Assembly: GCF_009905375.1 (NCBI RefSeq)
Contig: NC_133653.1
Location: 64,267,414 to 64,331,413, forward strand
From: Apium graveolens
Taxonomy: Eukaryota; Streptophyta; Magnoliopsida; Apiales; Apiaceae
DNA: 64,000 bases
Direction: 5' to 3'
Below are positions 35,710 to 46,620 of the stretch, piece after piece (the stretch's first letter is position 1; each line of letters starts with the position of its first letter). The position numbers and the translations under genes are program-made. The notes under the pieces were generated by a model, which saw only the letters and a list, made by a program, of their open reading frames with translations, was not told where the DNA came from and searched no databases.

Positions 35710-37339
35710 ATGCCATTTGAATCTCTTGGTAATACTGATCTCAAGAATGCTAAGGGAAAGCTCAAACCATCTATTGAGGAAGCACCTACTTTGGAGCTTA
35801 AACCATTGCATGAACACTTGAGGTATGCTTTTTTAGATGATGCATCTACTTTGCCTGTTATTATTGCATCCGACCTTTCAGGTAGTGATGAGGACAAGCT
35901 CTTGAGGATCTTGAGAGAATTCAAATCGGCCATCGGATGGACTATAGCAGATATATAAGGGATCACCCCTTCGTACTGCATGCATAAAATTCTGCTAGAG
36001 GAAGGTAGCAAGCCGACTGTTGAGCAACAGCGAAGACTTAATCCTGTCATGAAAGAAGTGGTGAAGAAGGAAATTCTAAAGTGGCGGGATGCAGGAATCA
36101 TATATCCTATTTCTGACAGTTCTTGGGTGAGCCCCGTGCAGTGTGTACCTAAAAAAGGAGGTATTACTGTGGTAGCAAATGAGCAGAACGAGCTCATCCC
36201 CACTCGAACAGTCACAGGATGGAGGGTATACATGGACTACAGAAAGTTGAATAAAGCCACGAGGAAGGATCACTTCCCTTTTCCATTTATTGATCAAATG
36301 CTTGACAGGTTGGCAGAGTTTCTTTTGGCTTATGTGGTACACCTGCCACTTTTCAGAGATGCATGATTGCTATATTCTCCGATATGATTGGAAATAATGT
36401 CAAAGTGTTCATGGACAACTTCTCCATCTTTGGACATTCGTTTGATGAATGTTTGAATAATCTCCATTTGGTGCTCAAAAGGTGTGTGGAAACTAATTTG
36501 GTGCTCAATTGGGAAATATGTCACTTCGTGGTGCAACAAGGCATCATTCTTGGGCATAAAGTCTCTAGCAAAGGCCTTGAGGTGGATAAAGCCAAGGTGG
36601 GGGTCATTGAAAATCTTTCGCCACCTATTTCTGTTAAAGGAATCCGTAGTTTTCTTGGTCATGCGGGTTTTTATCGGCGTTTCATCAAGGACTTCTCTAA
36701 GTTATCTAAGCCGTTGTGCAACTTTCTCGAGAAAGATGTGCCTTTCAAATTTGATGATGAATGTTTGGCAGCATTCGAGACTCTCAAGAAGAGTTTAATA
36801 ACTGCACCAGTTATTACGGCACCTGATTGGATGGAACCTTTTGATATGATGTGCGATGCAAGTGATTATGCAGTTGGAGCAGTTCTTGGGCAGCGCAAGA
36901 ATAATATCTTTCATGTGGTCTACTATGCTAGTAAGACGCTAAATGGAGCTCAAATGAACTACACCACTACTGAGAAGGAGCTCTTGGCTATAGTTTTTGG
37001 TTTCAAAAAATTTCAATCTTATCTACTTGGGACAAAGGTGACAGTATTCACTGATCACACTGCCATTTGCTATCTGGTCTCAAAGAAGGATTCGAAGCCT
37101 AGACTTATTCGTTGGGTCTCTTGCTAAAGGAATTTGAGTTAGAGATCAAGGATCGAAAAGGTACTGAAAATCAAGTAGCTAACCATCTCTCTAGATTGGA
37201 GAATCCCGATTCTACTTCACATGATAAGATATTGATCAATGAATCTTTTCCGGATGAGCAGCTGTTCACAGTTCAAGAGGAAGAGCCATGGTTTGCAGAC
37301 ATTGTGAACTATCTTGTCAGCAATATAATGGCCTCCTAA
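35710..37339 (+). pseudogene. Athila B reverse transcriptase and RNase H (catalytically broken)
   Basis: 35710-35958 is the pre-RT linker (PTLELKPLHEHLRYAFLDD). 35980-36366 starts RT with EQQRRLNPVMKEVVKKEILKW and [31 protein letters not shown]. It then jumps to sequence that in Athila C lies about 145 bp further on; the missing part contains the first catalytic segment (DGYSGYNQ in C). The second active-site motif reads FMDNFS where C has LMDDFS. The rest ([52 protein letters not shown]) covers the connection and RNase H up to about 37127; 37112-37339 is the spacer to integrase (ADIVNYLV). Confidence 0.9.
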
Positions 37340-37340
37340 T

Positions 37341-38573
37341 ATGAATGCAGCTCAAAAGAAGAAGTTTCTACATGAGGTGAAGTGGTACATGTGGGATGAA
37401 CCATATTTGTTTAGACAAAGAGCTGACCAGATCATCAGGAGATGTATCCCATTCTGTGAGACGGAGGGGATATTACGAGACTGTCATTCCACAGTTTATG
37501 GTGGACATTATGGTGGTGAAAAGACAACATCTCGTATTCTTCAAGCAGGTTTTTTCTGGCATACGTTGTTTAAGGATGCACATCAGTTTGTTTTAAGGTG
37601 TGATCGTTTCCAAATAGTTGGGAATCTTACTAGAAAGAATGAGATGCCTTTAAATGTGATGCTTGAAGTTGAGGTCTTCGATGTTTGGGGAATCGATTTC
37701 GTGGGACCATTTATCTCGTCCTGCAATAATCAGTACATCTTTCTGGCAGTCGATTATGTCTCGAAATGGGTAGAAGTCAAGGCTCTACCGACGAATGATG
37801 CAAAGGTAGTGTTGAGTTTTCTTCATAAGCAGATATTCATAAGGTTTGGAACGCCATGAGTTATTATAAGTGATGAGGGGTCGCATTTTCGTAATCGCAA
37901 GTTCACTTCTAAGATGCAGCACTACAATGTGAATCATCATATTGCTACTGCCTATCATCCGCAAACTAATGGTCAAGCTGAAGTGTCTAATAGAGAGATC
38001 AAGCGCATTCTAGAGAAAGTTGTTTATCCATCAAGGAAAGATCGGTCTTTGAAGCTCGATGAAGCTGTTTGGACTTATAGAACAACATACAAGACTCCAC
38101 TTTGGATGTCCCCGTTTTAACTTGTCTATAGCAAGGGATGTCATTTACCTGCGGAGCTTGAGCATAAGGCTTAATGGGCATTGAAGAAGTTAAACCTTGA
38201 TCTAGATGCAGCTGGGAAGAAGCGAATGCTTCAGTTAAATGAACTTGATGAATTTCGACTTCAAACATACGAGAACAACAAAATGTACAAGGAAGAAGTA
38301 AAAAGGTGGCACGACATGAAGCTATCTCCTAAGTCATTTGTGCCGGGGAAACAAGTTATTTTATTCAACTCTCGTCTCCGACTTTTTCGTGGAAAGTTGA
38401 AATCAAGGTGGTCTGGACCATTTATCGTCAAAACTGTGTTTCCACATGGAGCGGTGGAGATTTTTGAGAACGATCCGGGCCAAGCATTCAAAGTAAATGG
38501 TCAGAGATTGAAGCACTATTACGGGGATACAGAAAACCGGGAAATGGTTAGTGCCGTTTTATTGTCAACTTGA
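37341..38573 (+). pseudogene. Athila B integrase
   Basis: Zinc-binding N-domain HSTVYGGHYGGEKTTSRIL ... CDRFQ, in which the second Cys of the usual CDxCQ is Phe. Core: Asp in VWGIDFVGPF, Asp in IISDEGSHF (Glu for the usual Gly next to it), Glu in GQAEVSNREIK. In-frame stops lie at 37857, 38118 and 38172. The C-terminal domain (38181-38573) has KQVILFNSRLRLFRGKLKSRWSGPF, the GPF/Y-type module of Ty3/Gypsy integrases. Confidence 0.9.
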
Positions 38574-38734
38574 TCGAACTACTCTACGTCAAGCTAATGA
38601 CATAAAAGAAGCACTTCTTGGGAGGCAACCCAAGATATGAGACCATAGAAACCCTTAGAATTTAGTACTTTATCCAAATACCCAAAAAAATCAGAAAAAG
38701 CTGGCTGAAAAAATATTTTTTCTAGGAACCTTGT

Positions 38735-38970
38735 AGGCGCCTGCCTGCTGGTTCCAGGCGGCCGCTTGTTGGCAGGCGCCCGCCTGCTGGTTCCAGGCGA
38801 CCGCCTGCGGACCAAAATTTTGAAAAATTCGTTTCATCCTTAAAAAAAACAGAATAATCAAATACACAAAACCACAGCACAACAAACCCCATTACCCATG
38901 AATTCTCCCTACAAATTAGCCATTATCCCACTCCTAATCTAATTCTAACCCTATTTTTACCCTATATATA
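38735..38970 (+). promoter_or_regulatory. candidate internal promoter of ORF3 in Athila B
   Basis: Four blocks of the LTR-type motif AGGCGnCCGCCTG start at 38735, 38756, 38774 and 38795 (steps 21, 18, 21). A TATA box CTATATATAC is at 38961-38970, about 100 bp before the ORF3 start region. The LTR array has the same block sequence, number and spacing (41632, 41653, 41672, 41692, then TATA at 41780). The surrounding 38574-39066 has no ORF; a conserved GGGAGGCAACCCAA is near 38620. The promoter role is inferred. Confidence 0.55.
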
Positions 38971-39066
38971 CACACAACCTCTCCATATACACTCCCATAT
39001 ACTTTCAAATTACAAACCCTTTCCTACACACAAACCACAATTCTACAACTCTTATTCTTAGTTTCA

Positions 39067-40251
39067 ATTGCCCCAAAGAGATCTCGAACTGTCGATAGCA
39101 GCAGCACCATTCTGACTGCTGATTCTTCAAGGGGTACTGCTGCGAGGCCCTGATTGGTGGATAGGGCTGCTGAGGAGGAGTATGCTAGGCTTCTGACTAA
39201 GCCGATGCTGAAAGAGAGGGGAATTTTGCCATCGAGGAGGGATGGTAAGTTATTGCCGATGATTGCAGAGAAGGGTTGGATTACTTTTTGCGAGTCACCT
39301 GAGGCGGTCCCGATGAGTGTTGTAGGTGAGTTCTATGCGAACACCAAGGCCGACAAGAATGGGTATTCTATTGTTCGTGGGCTTACTGTTGATTATCAGC
39401 CCGAGGCGATTCACCATGTTATTGGGAAGCGGCAAAGGAAGCCCCAAGAGGAGAATTGGAATGAGAAGACCCCTGAGGATTTTGACTCGGATTTGATTAT
39501 TACTACTCTCTGTCAACCGGGCACGGTGTGGAAGTTTAAGACGGGATCTAACGAGTATCGTTCTTTTCCGGATGTTGCGATAAATAGGTATGCATGTGCA
39601 TGGAATTCCTTTATTTGTGCTAATACTTTGCCTTCTTCGCATGCACATGAGGTTACAGTTGAGAGAGCCAGGTTGTTATGGGGGATTTTGAATGAGGAGT
39701 ATTATGTGCACCTTGGTGAGTTCATCCACCAAGGGATTGTGAAGTTTTTGAGGGGGAGGACGCATTACAACATCCCGTATGCCTCTATTGTCACGAAGCT
39801 GTGTAAGGCAGTTGGAGTCCAATGACCTTCTTATGAGCAGCTGCAGATGTCGGCCGCTCCTATTGATTCATCGACGCTAAATACGATGCAGGAGTGGACG
39901 GGTGGAGAGCGTGAGGAGCATGGTTTGGGATATCATCTCCCAGGAGGACGTCCAGCTGTTGGTGCTACGATGGCTAGGCCCAGTCAGGCTCATGGTGAGG
40001 CATGTTCTTCTAGAGCCCAGGGAGGTGATGGTTCAGGGATGGCTGATGTCCAGTACAGGAGGCTTTCCGGGAGGATGGATGCGATGTATGAGTCACAGAG
40101 TAGGTTTGCACAGGAGCACACCCTATCACTTGGGACTGCTTTCAGAGTCCTTGGAGCTGACATCCAGTGGCCCGTCTTTGGTGAGGACTTTGCTTATCCG
40201 CCTCCTGACACTCCACCCTCTGAGGGTGATGATGATGATTTCTCTGAGTAG
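39067..40251 (+). pseudogene. Athila B ORF3 (env-like)
   Basis: One frame runs from APKRSRTVDSSSTIL (39070) to a TAG at 40249-40251, broken only by stops at 39151 and 39823. The codon before APKRS is ATT, probably a lost ATG. The conserved domain (39154-39825) contains EEEYARLLTKPMLKERGILP, VVGEFYANTKADKNGYSIVRG, HHVIGKRQRKPQEENW and RARLLWGILNEEYYVHLGEFIHQG; it matches what I know as the putative plant transposon domain of Athila ORF3. The C-terminal third is Gly/Ser-rich and ends Pro- and Asp-rich. I see no signal peptide or clear membrane segment, so a true envelope role is not supported. Confidence 0.85.
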
Positions 40252-41386
40252 GTATACCCTGTGTTCCTTTCTATTACCTTCACTGGGGATAGTGAAGATT
40301 TTAAGTTTGGGGGTGGTAGTTAAGGAACATATTTATGTGTGTCATGTAGTTGCATATTCATGTTAGTTTAGTTTATATAGTTGCATATTTTTGCCATATA
40401 GTTTTTTTATATATAACTTTATTTATCATGTCATTTAGCTCATACATATACCATGATCCCTTTTGTGTTGCTTTACCGATTGATATGTGATATTGATGCG
40501 AGTGTAGTGATAGCGTTAGAGTAATGTTGAATCTTGTTAGGTTGGCATGCATGCTAGAAACACTTGTAATTTCACTAAGTCTTAGAGTATGCTTAAGTAC
40601 TAGATTGTTGTCATGGTTTGATGGTTTTTGAGGTTAATCTATTGCTTATGCTTAGAATATATGATAGGCTCTTAATGATAAAAGGCATGAAAAGATAAAA
40701 TTGGAGTAAAAATTGGAATTCATTGTTAGTTCTGACTAGGCATTAAATGGCTAGTAGCCGGCTCGTATTGTATGCGAGTAGTCTAGGGTTGAGCAAGATG
40801 GAGCGAAACGCACTTGCTCAAAAAATTGAAAAAAAGAAGAAAAAAACATAGAAAAAAAAATAAAAAAAAAGAGTGAAAAAAATATGGTTTAATGCATAAT
40901 TGATTACGAGTGAGCTCTTTGATATTCGAGTTATTAGGTTCTTAGGGGACTTTGTGCCTAGTGACCTAAGGCTTTTATAGTCTGGGATCCGCTAACCTAA
41001 CGCTCGCTAAATGGATGCCATTCCATAAGTCTTTTGTGGACCTCACTCATTGCACGATCAAATAAGCATTTGTTTATTGTGTTGAATAAAGCATGATTCC
41101 GTAATAGGCTCCAGTGATCTTGAAGTGTTATAAGTCATTTAGTGTCTAGAATATATTCTTCGTATAATCTTGTGATTGCCTTGAGGATAATTGAGTTATG
41201 ATAATTGATCTAGTTTCGAAGAATATCTGTTAAGCATTCGCACACATCACGATTCTAGTTGTATGTTAGCTTGCGTGATTTGATTGATCTTTAGTAGCAT
41301 TCATGTAGTTTGCATTCATGCATTTTTTTATTTTGTTTTTGAGTCTGTGACGCTTGAGGACAAGCATCGATTTAAGTTTGGGGGTG
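40252..41386 (+). other. 3' noncoding region of Athila B
   Basis: No credible ORF. It contains two AAGTTTGGGGGTG tracts (near 40303 and at 41374-41386, the second next to the LTR), hairpins at 40762-40821, an A-rich tract at 40820-40885, and a block near 40909-41015 shared with the A copies at 20215 and 25733. Confidence 0.8.
40762..40821 (+). other. two conserved hairpins in the Athila 3' noncoding region (B, covarying)
   Basis: Hairpin 1 at 40762-40778 has arms CTCGTA and TATGCGAG. Hairpin 2 pairs TTGAGCAAG (40789-40797) with CTTGCTCAA (40813-40821), nine pairs, around the same ATGGAGCGAAACGCA loop as in the A copies. Stem bases differ from A on both sides. Confidence 0.7.
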
Positions 41387-42813
41387 TGATAAGTGGCATT
41401 TTATACCACTTAGAACATCTTATAATGGCTTGAATTGATGTCTTAAAATTAAGTATTTTTGTGTATTTGATGCGTTTTTCTAGTGTTTTTGCATTTCAGG
41501 GTATAACTCGCGTAATTAGGGAGATTTCATCTTAATAAGCCTCGCGAAGTACTTGGAATCAGTTGCGGGGAGTTGTGCGAAGAAATCAGCAAAATCAGAA
41601 GAGAAGAAGTGGAATTTTCCAGAAACTGTGCAGGCGCCCGCCTGGAGCTTGCAGGCGACCGCCTGGAGAGCAGGCGCCCACGTGGGAACGGAGGCGGCCG
41701 CCTGGGGTCGTAATTTTAGAATTTGGATTTTCTAATTTGACTTCTATTGGGCTTCTGACGGCGCTGTCTCTTGTGGACTCTTATATAAGCAATCTTGGAA
41801 GACGTTTCACAACAACAAGTGACAAGCAAGGAGCAAGGAGAGAAGATTAAGAAGACCGTTTTAGCACACCACAATGAAGAAGAGGAAGCATACGTTATCT
41901 TGTGATTCTTTTATTCGTTGTAACAGTGGATGCTAGTTTTCTTTACTTTGAACTTAATACTCATGTGACGTACTCTGATTTTATTAAGTATATTTATTAG
42001 TTTATATTGGTGTGTTATTATCATGTTTTCATATGAACCCATGGTGACGATGAGTTCTATCAGGGGCTAATCGTAATCATGGGATCATAGCGGATTTACT
42101 ATGGATTTCTTTAGTTAATTGTTTACTACCTTGGTATGTGATGATTGTATGATATCTAGCATATGTTGTGCTTATTCGTCTTATGTGCGTCATGAACATA
42201 TAAGATAGCCTGTTAATCTCTTGTGAAGCGACAGTGAATCTCAAGATTTAGAACATGCCATGCTAGCATAGGTTCATGTATTGTATGCATGATTAGTGGG
42301 TAACTCTAAACATTTTACTTGTCTTGTGTAATCATAATGAATAACTTGCGCTTAAATCATTATGTTGTCAAATTTTGTAGACATATAGGGTCTCAACATA
42401 ATTGATGTCTATTCAACTTCTGTCTTAATTGTGGATGCTTGGTAGAATGGTAATTGTGCAACGAAAGTTGGCTTTTATCAGTTTCGTGTTGTTCGATTAA
42501 TATCATCAATGTTACATGTTAAGGGTAATAACAATAACTATTGAATAAAGTAGTAATGAAGTTATGATCTCATGTGTGTTTAATATTGTCAATTCAAGTG
42601 TTAATTTAAGTGTTTAATTCTCGTAGTTAATAATTAGTTAATCAACCTTAAGTGTTATTATCTTGACATTGAGAAGTAATCATACATTGGTGAGTAAGTG
42701 TTAATTAAATATAATTAATCAGAGTCTATTTGGGAACGAACTAGAAATCATTCTATATTACTTGCGAACACGTATACTTGCGTGAATTATTAGCGCATGC
42801 TTTGTGCCTAAAA
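41387..42813 (+). repeat. 3' LTR of Athila B
   Basis: 1427 bp; GC blocks at 41632-41704, TATA box 41780-41789. Its end abuts the inverted LTR of Athila C, forming a long inverted repeat. Confidence 0.92.
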
Positions 42814-43822
42814 GAACACGCGCTAATATTCATGCAAGTATATGCGATTGCAAGTAATATAGAATAAATTCTAATTCGTTCCCACAAGGATAGGTTTAGG
42901 TTAATTTCAATCAATGTATCTATGCAACACTAGTATGGTTATTATCTAATGCTAAGACGAATAACAATTTGTGGTTGTTTATACTAAGATTAACTAAGAG
43001 ATTATACTAAAGAACATAAACTAAGAGATTAAAGAGAATTGAATAATATATGACACAAATATGGGATTCTAACTTCATTAAATACTTCATTCAATAGCCT
43101 TTTCGTTCTCAACCTTAACATGTAATGGTGATGACACTAATCAGATCACACGAAACTAATTAACGCCAAATTTTGTTGTACGAATACCATACTACCAGAC
43201 ATCCACAAAAGAGATAGAAGCTGAATAGACACCAATTATATTGAGACCCTATATGTCTATAGAATTTGACAATATAACGGTTTAATGCACAAGTTATCTC
43301 TCTTGATTACATAAGGCAGATAAGATGGTTAAAATTACCTACGAATCATGCATATCACATACATGAACCTATGCTAGCATGGCAAGTTCTAAATCCTTAA
43401 ATTCACTTTCACTTCATTAACGATTAACAAACTATTTTATAAGTTTGTGACGCTCATAAGATGAATAAGCACAACCAAAACTAGGTTAGCATACAATCAC
43501 CACACACTATGGTATAGAAACGAATTAACTAAAGAAATCCATAAATAAATCCACAAATAAATCCATTAGAACCCCACGATAACGATTAGCCCATAATCGT
43601 ACTCATCATCAATGTGGGTCCTGATGAAAACATGATATAATAAACGTAATCTTTATACTTAATAAAACCAAGTATGAAACAAGAGTAAAGGTTCAAGAAT
43701 AAGAAAACTAGCATCCAAAGTTACAACTTAAAACAAAAAATCACAAGAATAAACTAGATCTTCTTCGCCTTGGTTGAATTGTGCTCTACGGTCTTCTTAC
43801 GCCTTCTACTTAAGCTCTGGCA
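42814..43822 (-). repeat. 3' LTR of Athila C, remnant
   Basis: Matches 49267-50245 of the right LTR; its outer 16 bp are at 31746-31761. It ends near 43822 where the match stops and RNase H sequence begins. Confidence 0.85.
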
Positions 43823-45431
43823 CTCGGATCTTCCAAACGAGAGAGATGATCAGCGACCTAATTCTCAGTACCTTTTCCAATTCAAATTCCTGAAGTAAAA
43901 GAACCCATTTAATCAATCTAGGCTTCAAGTCCTTTGAGACGAGATATCAAATTACAGCGTGATCAGTGAAAACTGTCACCTTTGTCCCAAGCAAATAAGA
44001 TCGAAACTTCTCAAAACCGTAGACAATAGCCAGAAGTTCTTTCTCAGTAGTAGTATAATTCAGTTGAGCACCATTTAGGGTTTTACTAGCATAGTAGACC
44101 ACATGAAATATATTGTTATTTCTCTGCCCAAGAACTGCTCCAACTGCATAGTCACTTGCATCGCACATCATCTCAAAAGGTTCATTCCAATCAGGTGCAG
44201 TTATGATAGGTGGCGTGATCAAACTCTTCTTCAAGAACTCAAAAGCAGCTAGGCACTCGTCATCAAACTTGAACGGGATATCCTTCTCTAGAAGATTGCA
44301 CAAGGATTTAGAGATTTTAGAGAAGTCCTTGATGAACCACCTATAGAAACCTGCATGACCAAGAAGGCTGTGAACTCCCTTAACAGAAATTGGTGGAGGA
44401 AGATTTTCAATAACCCCTACCTTGGCTTTGTCCACCTCAAGACCCTTACTAGAGACCTTGTGCCCAAGAATAATGCCATGTCGTACCATAAAGTGACATT
44501 TCTCCCAGTTGAGAACCAGATTGGTCTCAACACACCTTTTAAGAACGTCGCCAAGATTCTGCAAGCACTCATCAAATGAATTTCCAAACACAGAGAAGTC
44601 GTCCATTAACATCTCCATATTTTGACCAATCATGTCATAGAAGATAACCATCATGCATCTCTGAAATGTGGCAGGTGCCCTATATAAACCAAAAGAAACC
44701 CTTCTAAAGGCGAAAGTACCAAATGGACAAGTGAAAGTAGTATTTTCCTAATCTTCCAGAGCAATGCAGATCTGATTATAGCCCGAATAGCCATCCATAA
44801 GATAGTAGTACTCATGCACAGCCAATCTATCAAGCATCTGATCAATAAACGGCATAGGGAAGTGATCTTTTCTCGTGGCCTTATTCAGCTTCTTGTAATC
44901 CATGCAAACTCTCCACCCTGTGACTGTTCGAGTAAAAATGAGCTCATTCTTCTCATTAGCAACAATGGTGATACCTCATTTCTTTGGTACACACTGAACT
45001 GGACTCACCCAAGAACTATCAGAGTTGGGATAGATGATCCCTACATCCAGCCATTTGAGAATTTCCTTCTTCACAACTTCCTTCATGATAGGATTGAGCC
45101 TTCTTTGTTGCTCAACAGTAGGCTTGTTGCCGTCCTCTAGCAGAATTTTATGCATACAATAAGAAGGGCTGATTCCCTTAATATCTGCTATCGTCCATCC
45201 AATTGCCGATTTGATTTCTCTCAGAATTCTTAAGAGTTTTTTCTCGTCACTACCTGAAAGGTCAGACGCAATAATAACATGCAATGTAGATTCATCACCC
45301 AAAAAGGCATACCTTAAGTGTTCAGGCAATGGTTTAAGCTCAAGTATAGGAGCTTCCTCAATAGATGGCTTGAGGAGCTTGAGTGATTTATTTAGCTCCT
45401 CCATTCCAAGAGATTCAAAAGGCATATCCAT
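43823..45431 (-). pseudogene. Athila C reverse transcriptase and RNase H
   Basis: Minus-strand open parts 45431-44976 (linker, then RRLNPIMKEVVKKEILKW) and 44654-43947 ([57 protein letters not shown]). Between them lies the palm region in another frame, including DGYSGYNQ and a stop where Gln is expected (ED-stop-EKTT sense). Catalytic residues are all visible here, unlike in Athila B. RNase H ends near VADHLSRLEDP at the deletion join. Confidence 0.88.
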
Positions 45432-45467
45432 CTTCCTCTTCCAGGGAGAAGCATTCAGATATTGTAA

Positions 45468-46346
45468 CTACTCATCACCTTCATTATCTTCATTCTCAGA
45501 ATTCCCCAACAAGGCCTTTTTTAAGGCATCAGACTTCAGCAATTGGCCAAGTTCTGAAGTAACCACAGAATCGACCAACTCCACCTTTATGCATTCCTCA
45601 TTTTCCGTAGGGAACTTCATGATAATCAACACATTAAAAATTACATACTGATCCAGCACTCTCATGGTAAGCTCACCCTTCTGCACATTAATCAAGGTTC
45701 GGTCAGTCACCAAGAAAGGTCTTCTCAAGATTATGGGAATCTTCTTATCCTCATCGAAATCAAGAATTAAAAAATCAGCAGGAAAGATGAGTTTATCCAC
45801 CTTGACCAAAACATCCTCAACAATGCCTCGTGGATAAGTAATAGACCGATCGGCCAACTGCAAAGTCATATAAGTAGGCTTCGGATCAGGTAAGTCCAAC
45901 TTCTTGAAGATTGACAAAGGCATCAGATTGATGCTAGCTCCCAAGTCATATAAGCATTTGTCAAACGATACATTTCCAATGGTGCAAGGAATAGTGAAGC
46001 TTCTAGGATCTTAAAGCTTCGGAGGCAACTTCTGTTGCAGCACAGCACTGCATTCCTCCATGAGAGCAACTGTCTCTAAGTCATCAAGCTTCACTTTCCG
46101 AGAAAGTATACCTTTCATAAACTTTGCATAACTAGGCATCTGTTCAAGAGCTTCAGCGAAAGGTATGTTGAAGTGAAGTTTCTTGAACACCTCCAGAAAC
46201 TTCTCAAACTGCTTATCCAGCTTTTTCTTCTGTAGCCTCTTAGGGAAGGGAGGTGAAGGATAGATCTGTTTCTCCCCTGTATTACCCTCAGGAGGAGTGT
46301 GTTCAACAGTAGTCTTCCTTGGTTCTACTTCAGCTTCCTTTTGCAC
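45468..46346 (-). pseudogene. Athila C protease
   Basis: 46346-46011 carries HTPPEGNTGEKQ and KKLDKQFEKFLEVFKKLHFNIPFAEALEQMPSYAKF; after a stop, 45944-45468 starts inside the active site (GASINLMPLSIFKKLDLPDP) and continues with RGIVEDVLVKVDKLIFPADFLILDF and an acidic tail. The spacer 46347-46620 toward gag is degraded but recognisable. Confidence 0.88.
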
Positions 46347-46620
46347 TTCTTCCTCAGCTACAGCTTCTCCATCTGAAACTTGAGAGTGTTCGGGATTTGC
46401 AACCTTCCCAGACCTTAGTGTAATTGCCTACCTGCTCCTTAGCTTCCCTCTTTCCTGACACTTAAGTGTCACTAGGGAGTGTACCAGGTTGACGATTTAA
46501 CAAGGTATTGGCAATTTGTCCGATTTGATTTTCCAAGGTCTTGATATAAACCGCTTGGCTCTTGCACATGAGCCTCAACTCCTCCAATTCAGATTTTTCA
46601 TTCGACTGTTGCCGTTGGAG

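Larger units (their letters stand above)
31762..42813 (+). mobile_element. Athila B: near full-length Athila with ORF3 and GAACA duplication
   Basis: LTRs at 31762-33185 and 41387-42813 start TGATAAGTGGCATTTTATACC. The right end reads CCTAAAA instead of CCTAACA. GAACA occurs at 31757-31761 and 42814-42818, so the element went into the tip of the Athila C LTR. Order: LTR, tRNA-Asp primer site, gag, protease, RT, RNase H, integrase, GC array with TATA box, ORF3, 3' noncoding region, polypurine tract, LTR. About 11 kb, a usual Athila length. All ORFs carry disabling changes. Confidence 0.93.

Noticed and set aside
39847..40251. Separate small gene with ATG at 39847
   Set aside because: It is in frame with ORF3 and separated only by the TGA at 39823; related tails show it is the ORF3 C-terminus.
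31762..42813. Integrated pararetrovirus or a true endogenous retrovirus
   Set aside because: LTRs, target duplication, tRNA-Asp primer site and Gypsy integrase identify Athila; no movement-protein-like gene, and ORF3 shows no signal peptide or membrane anchor.
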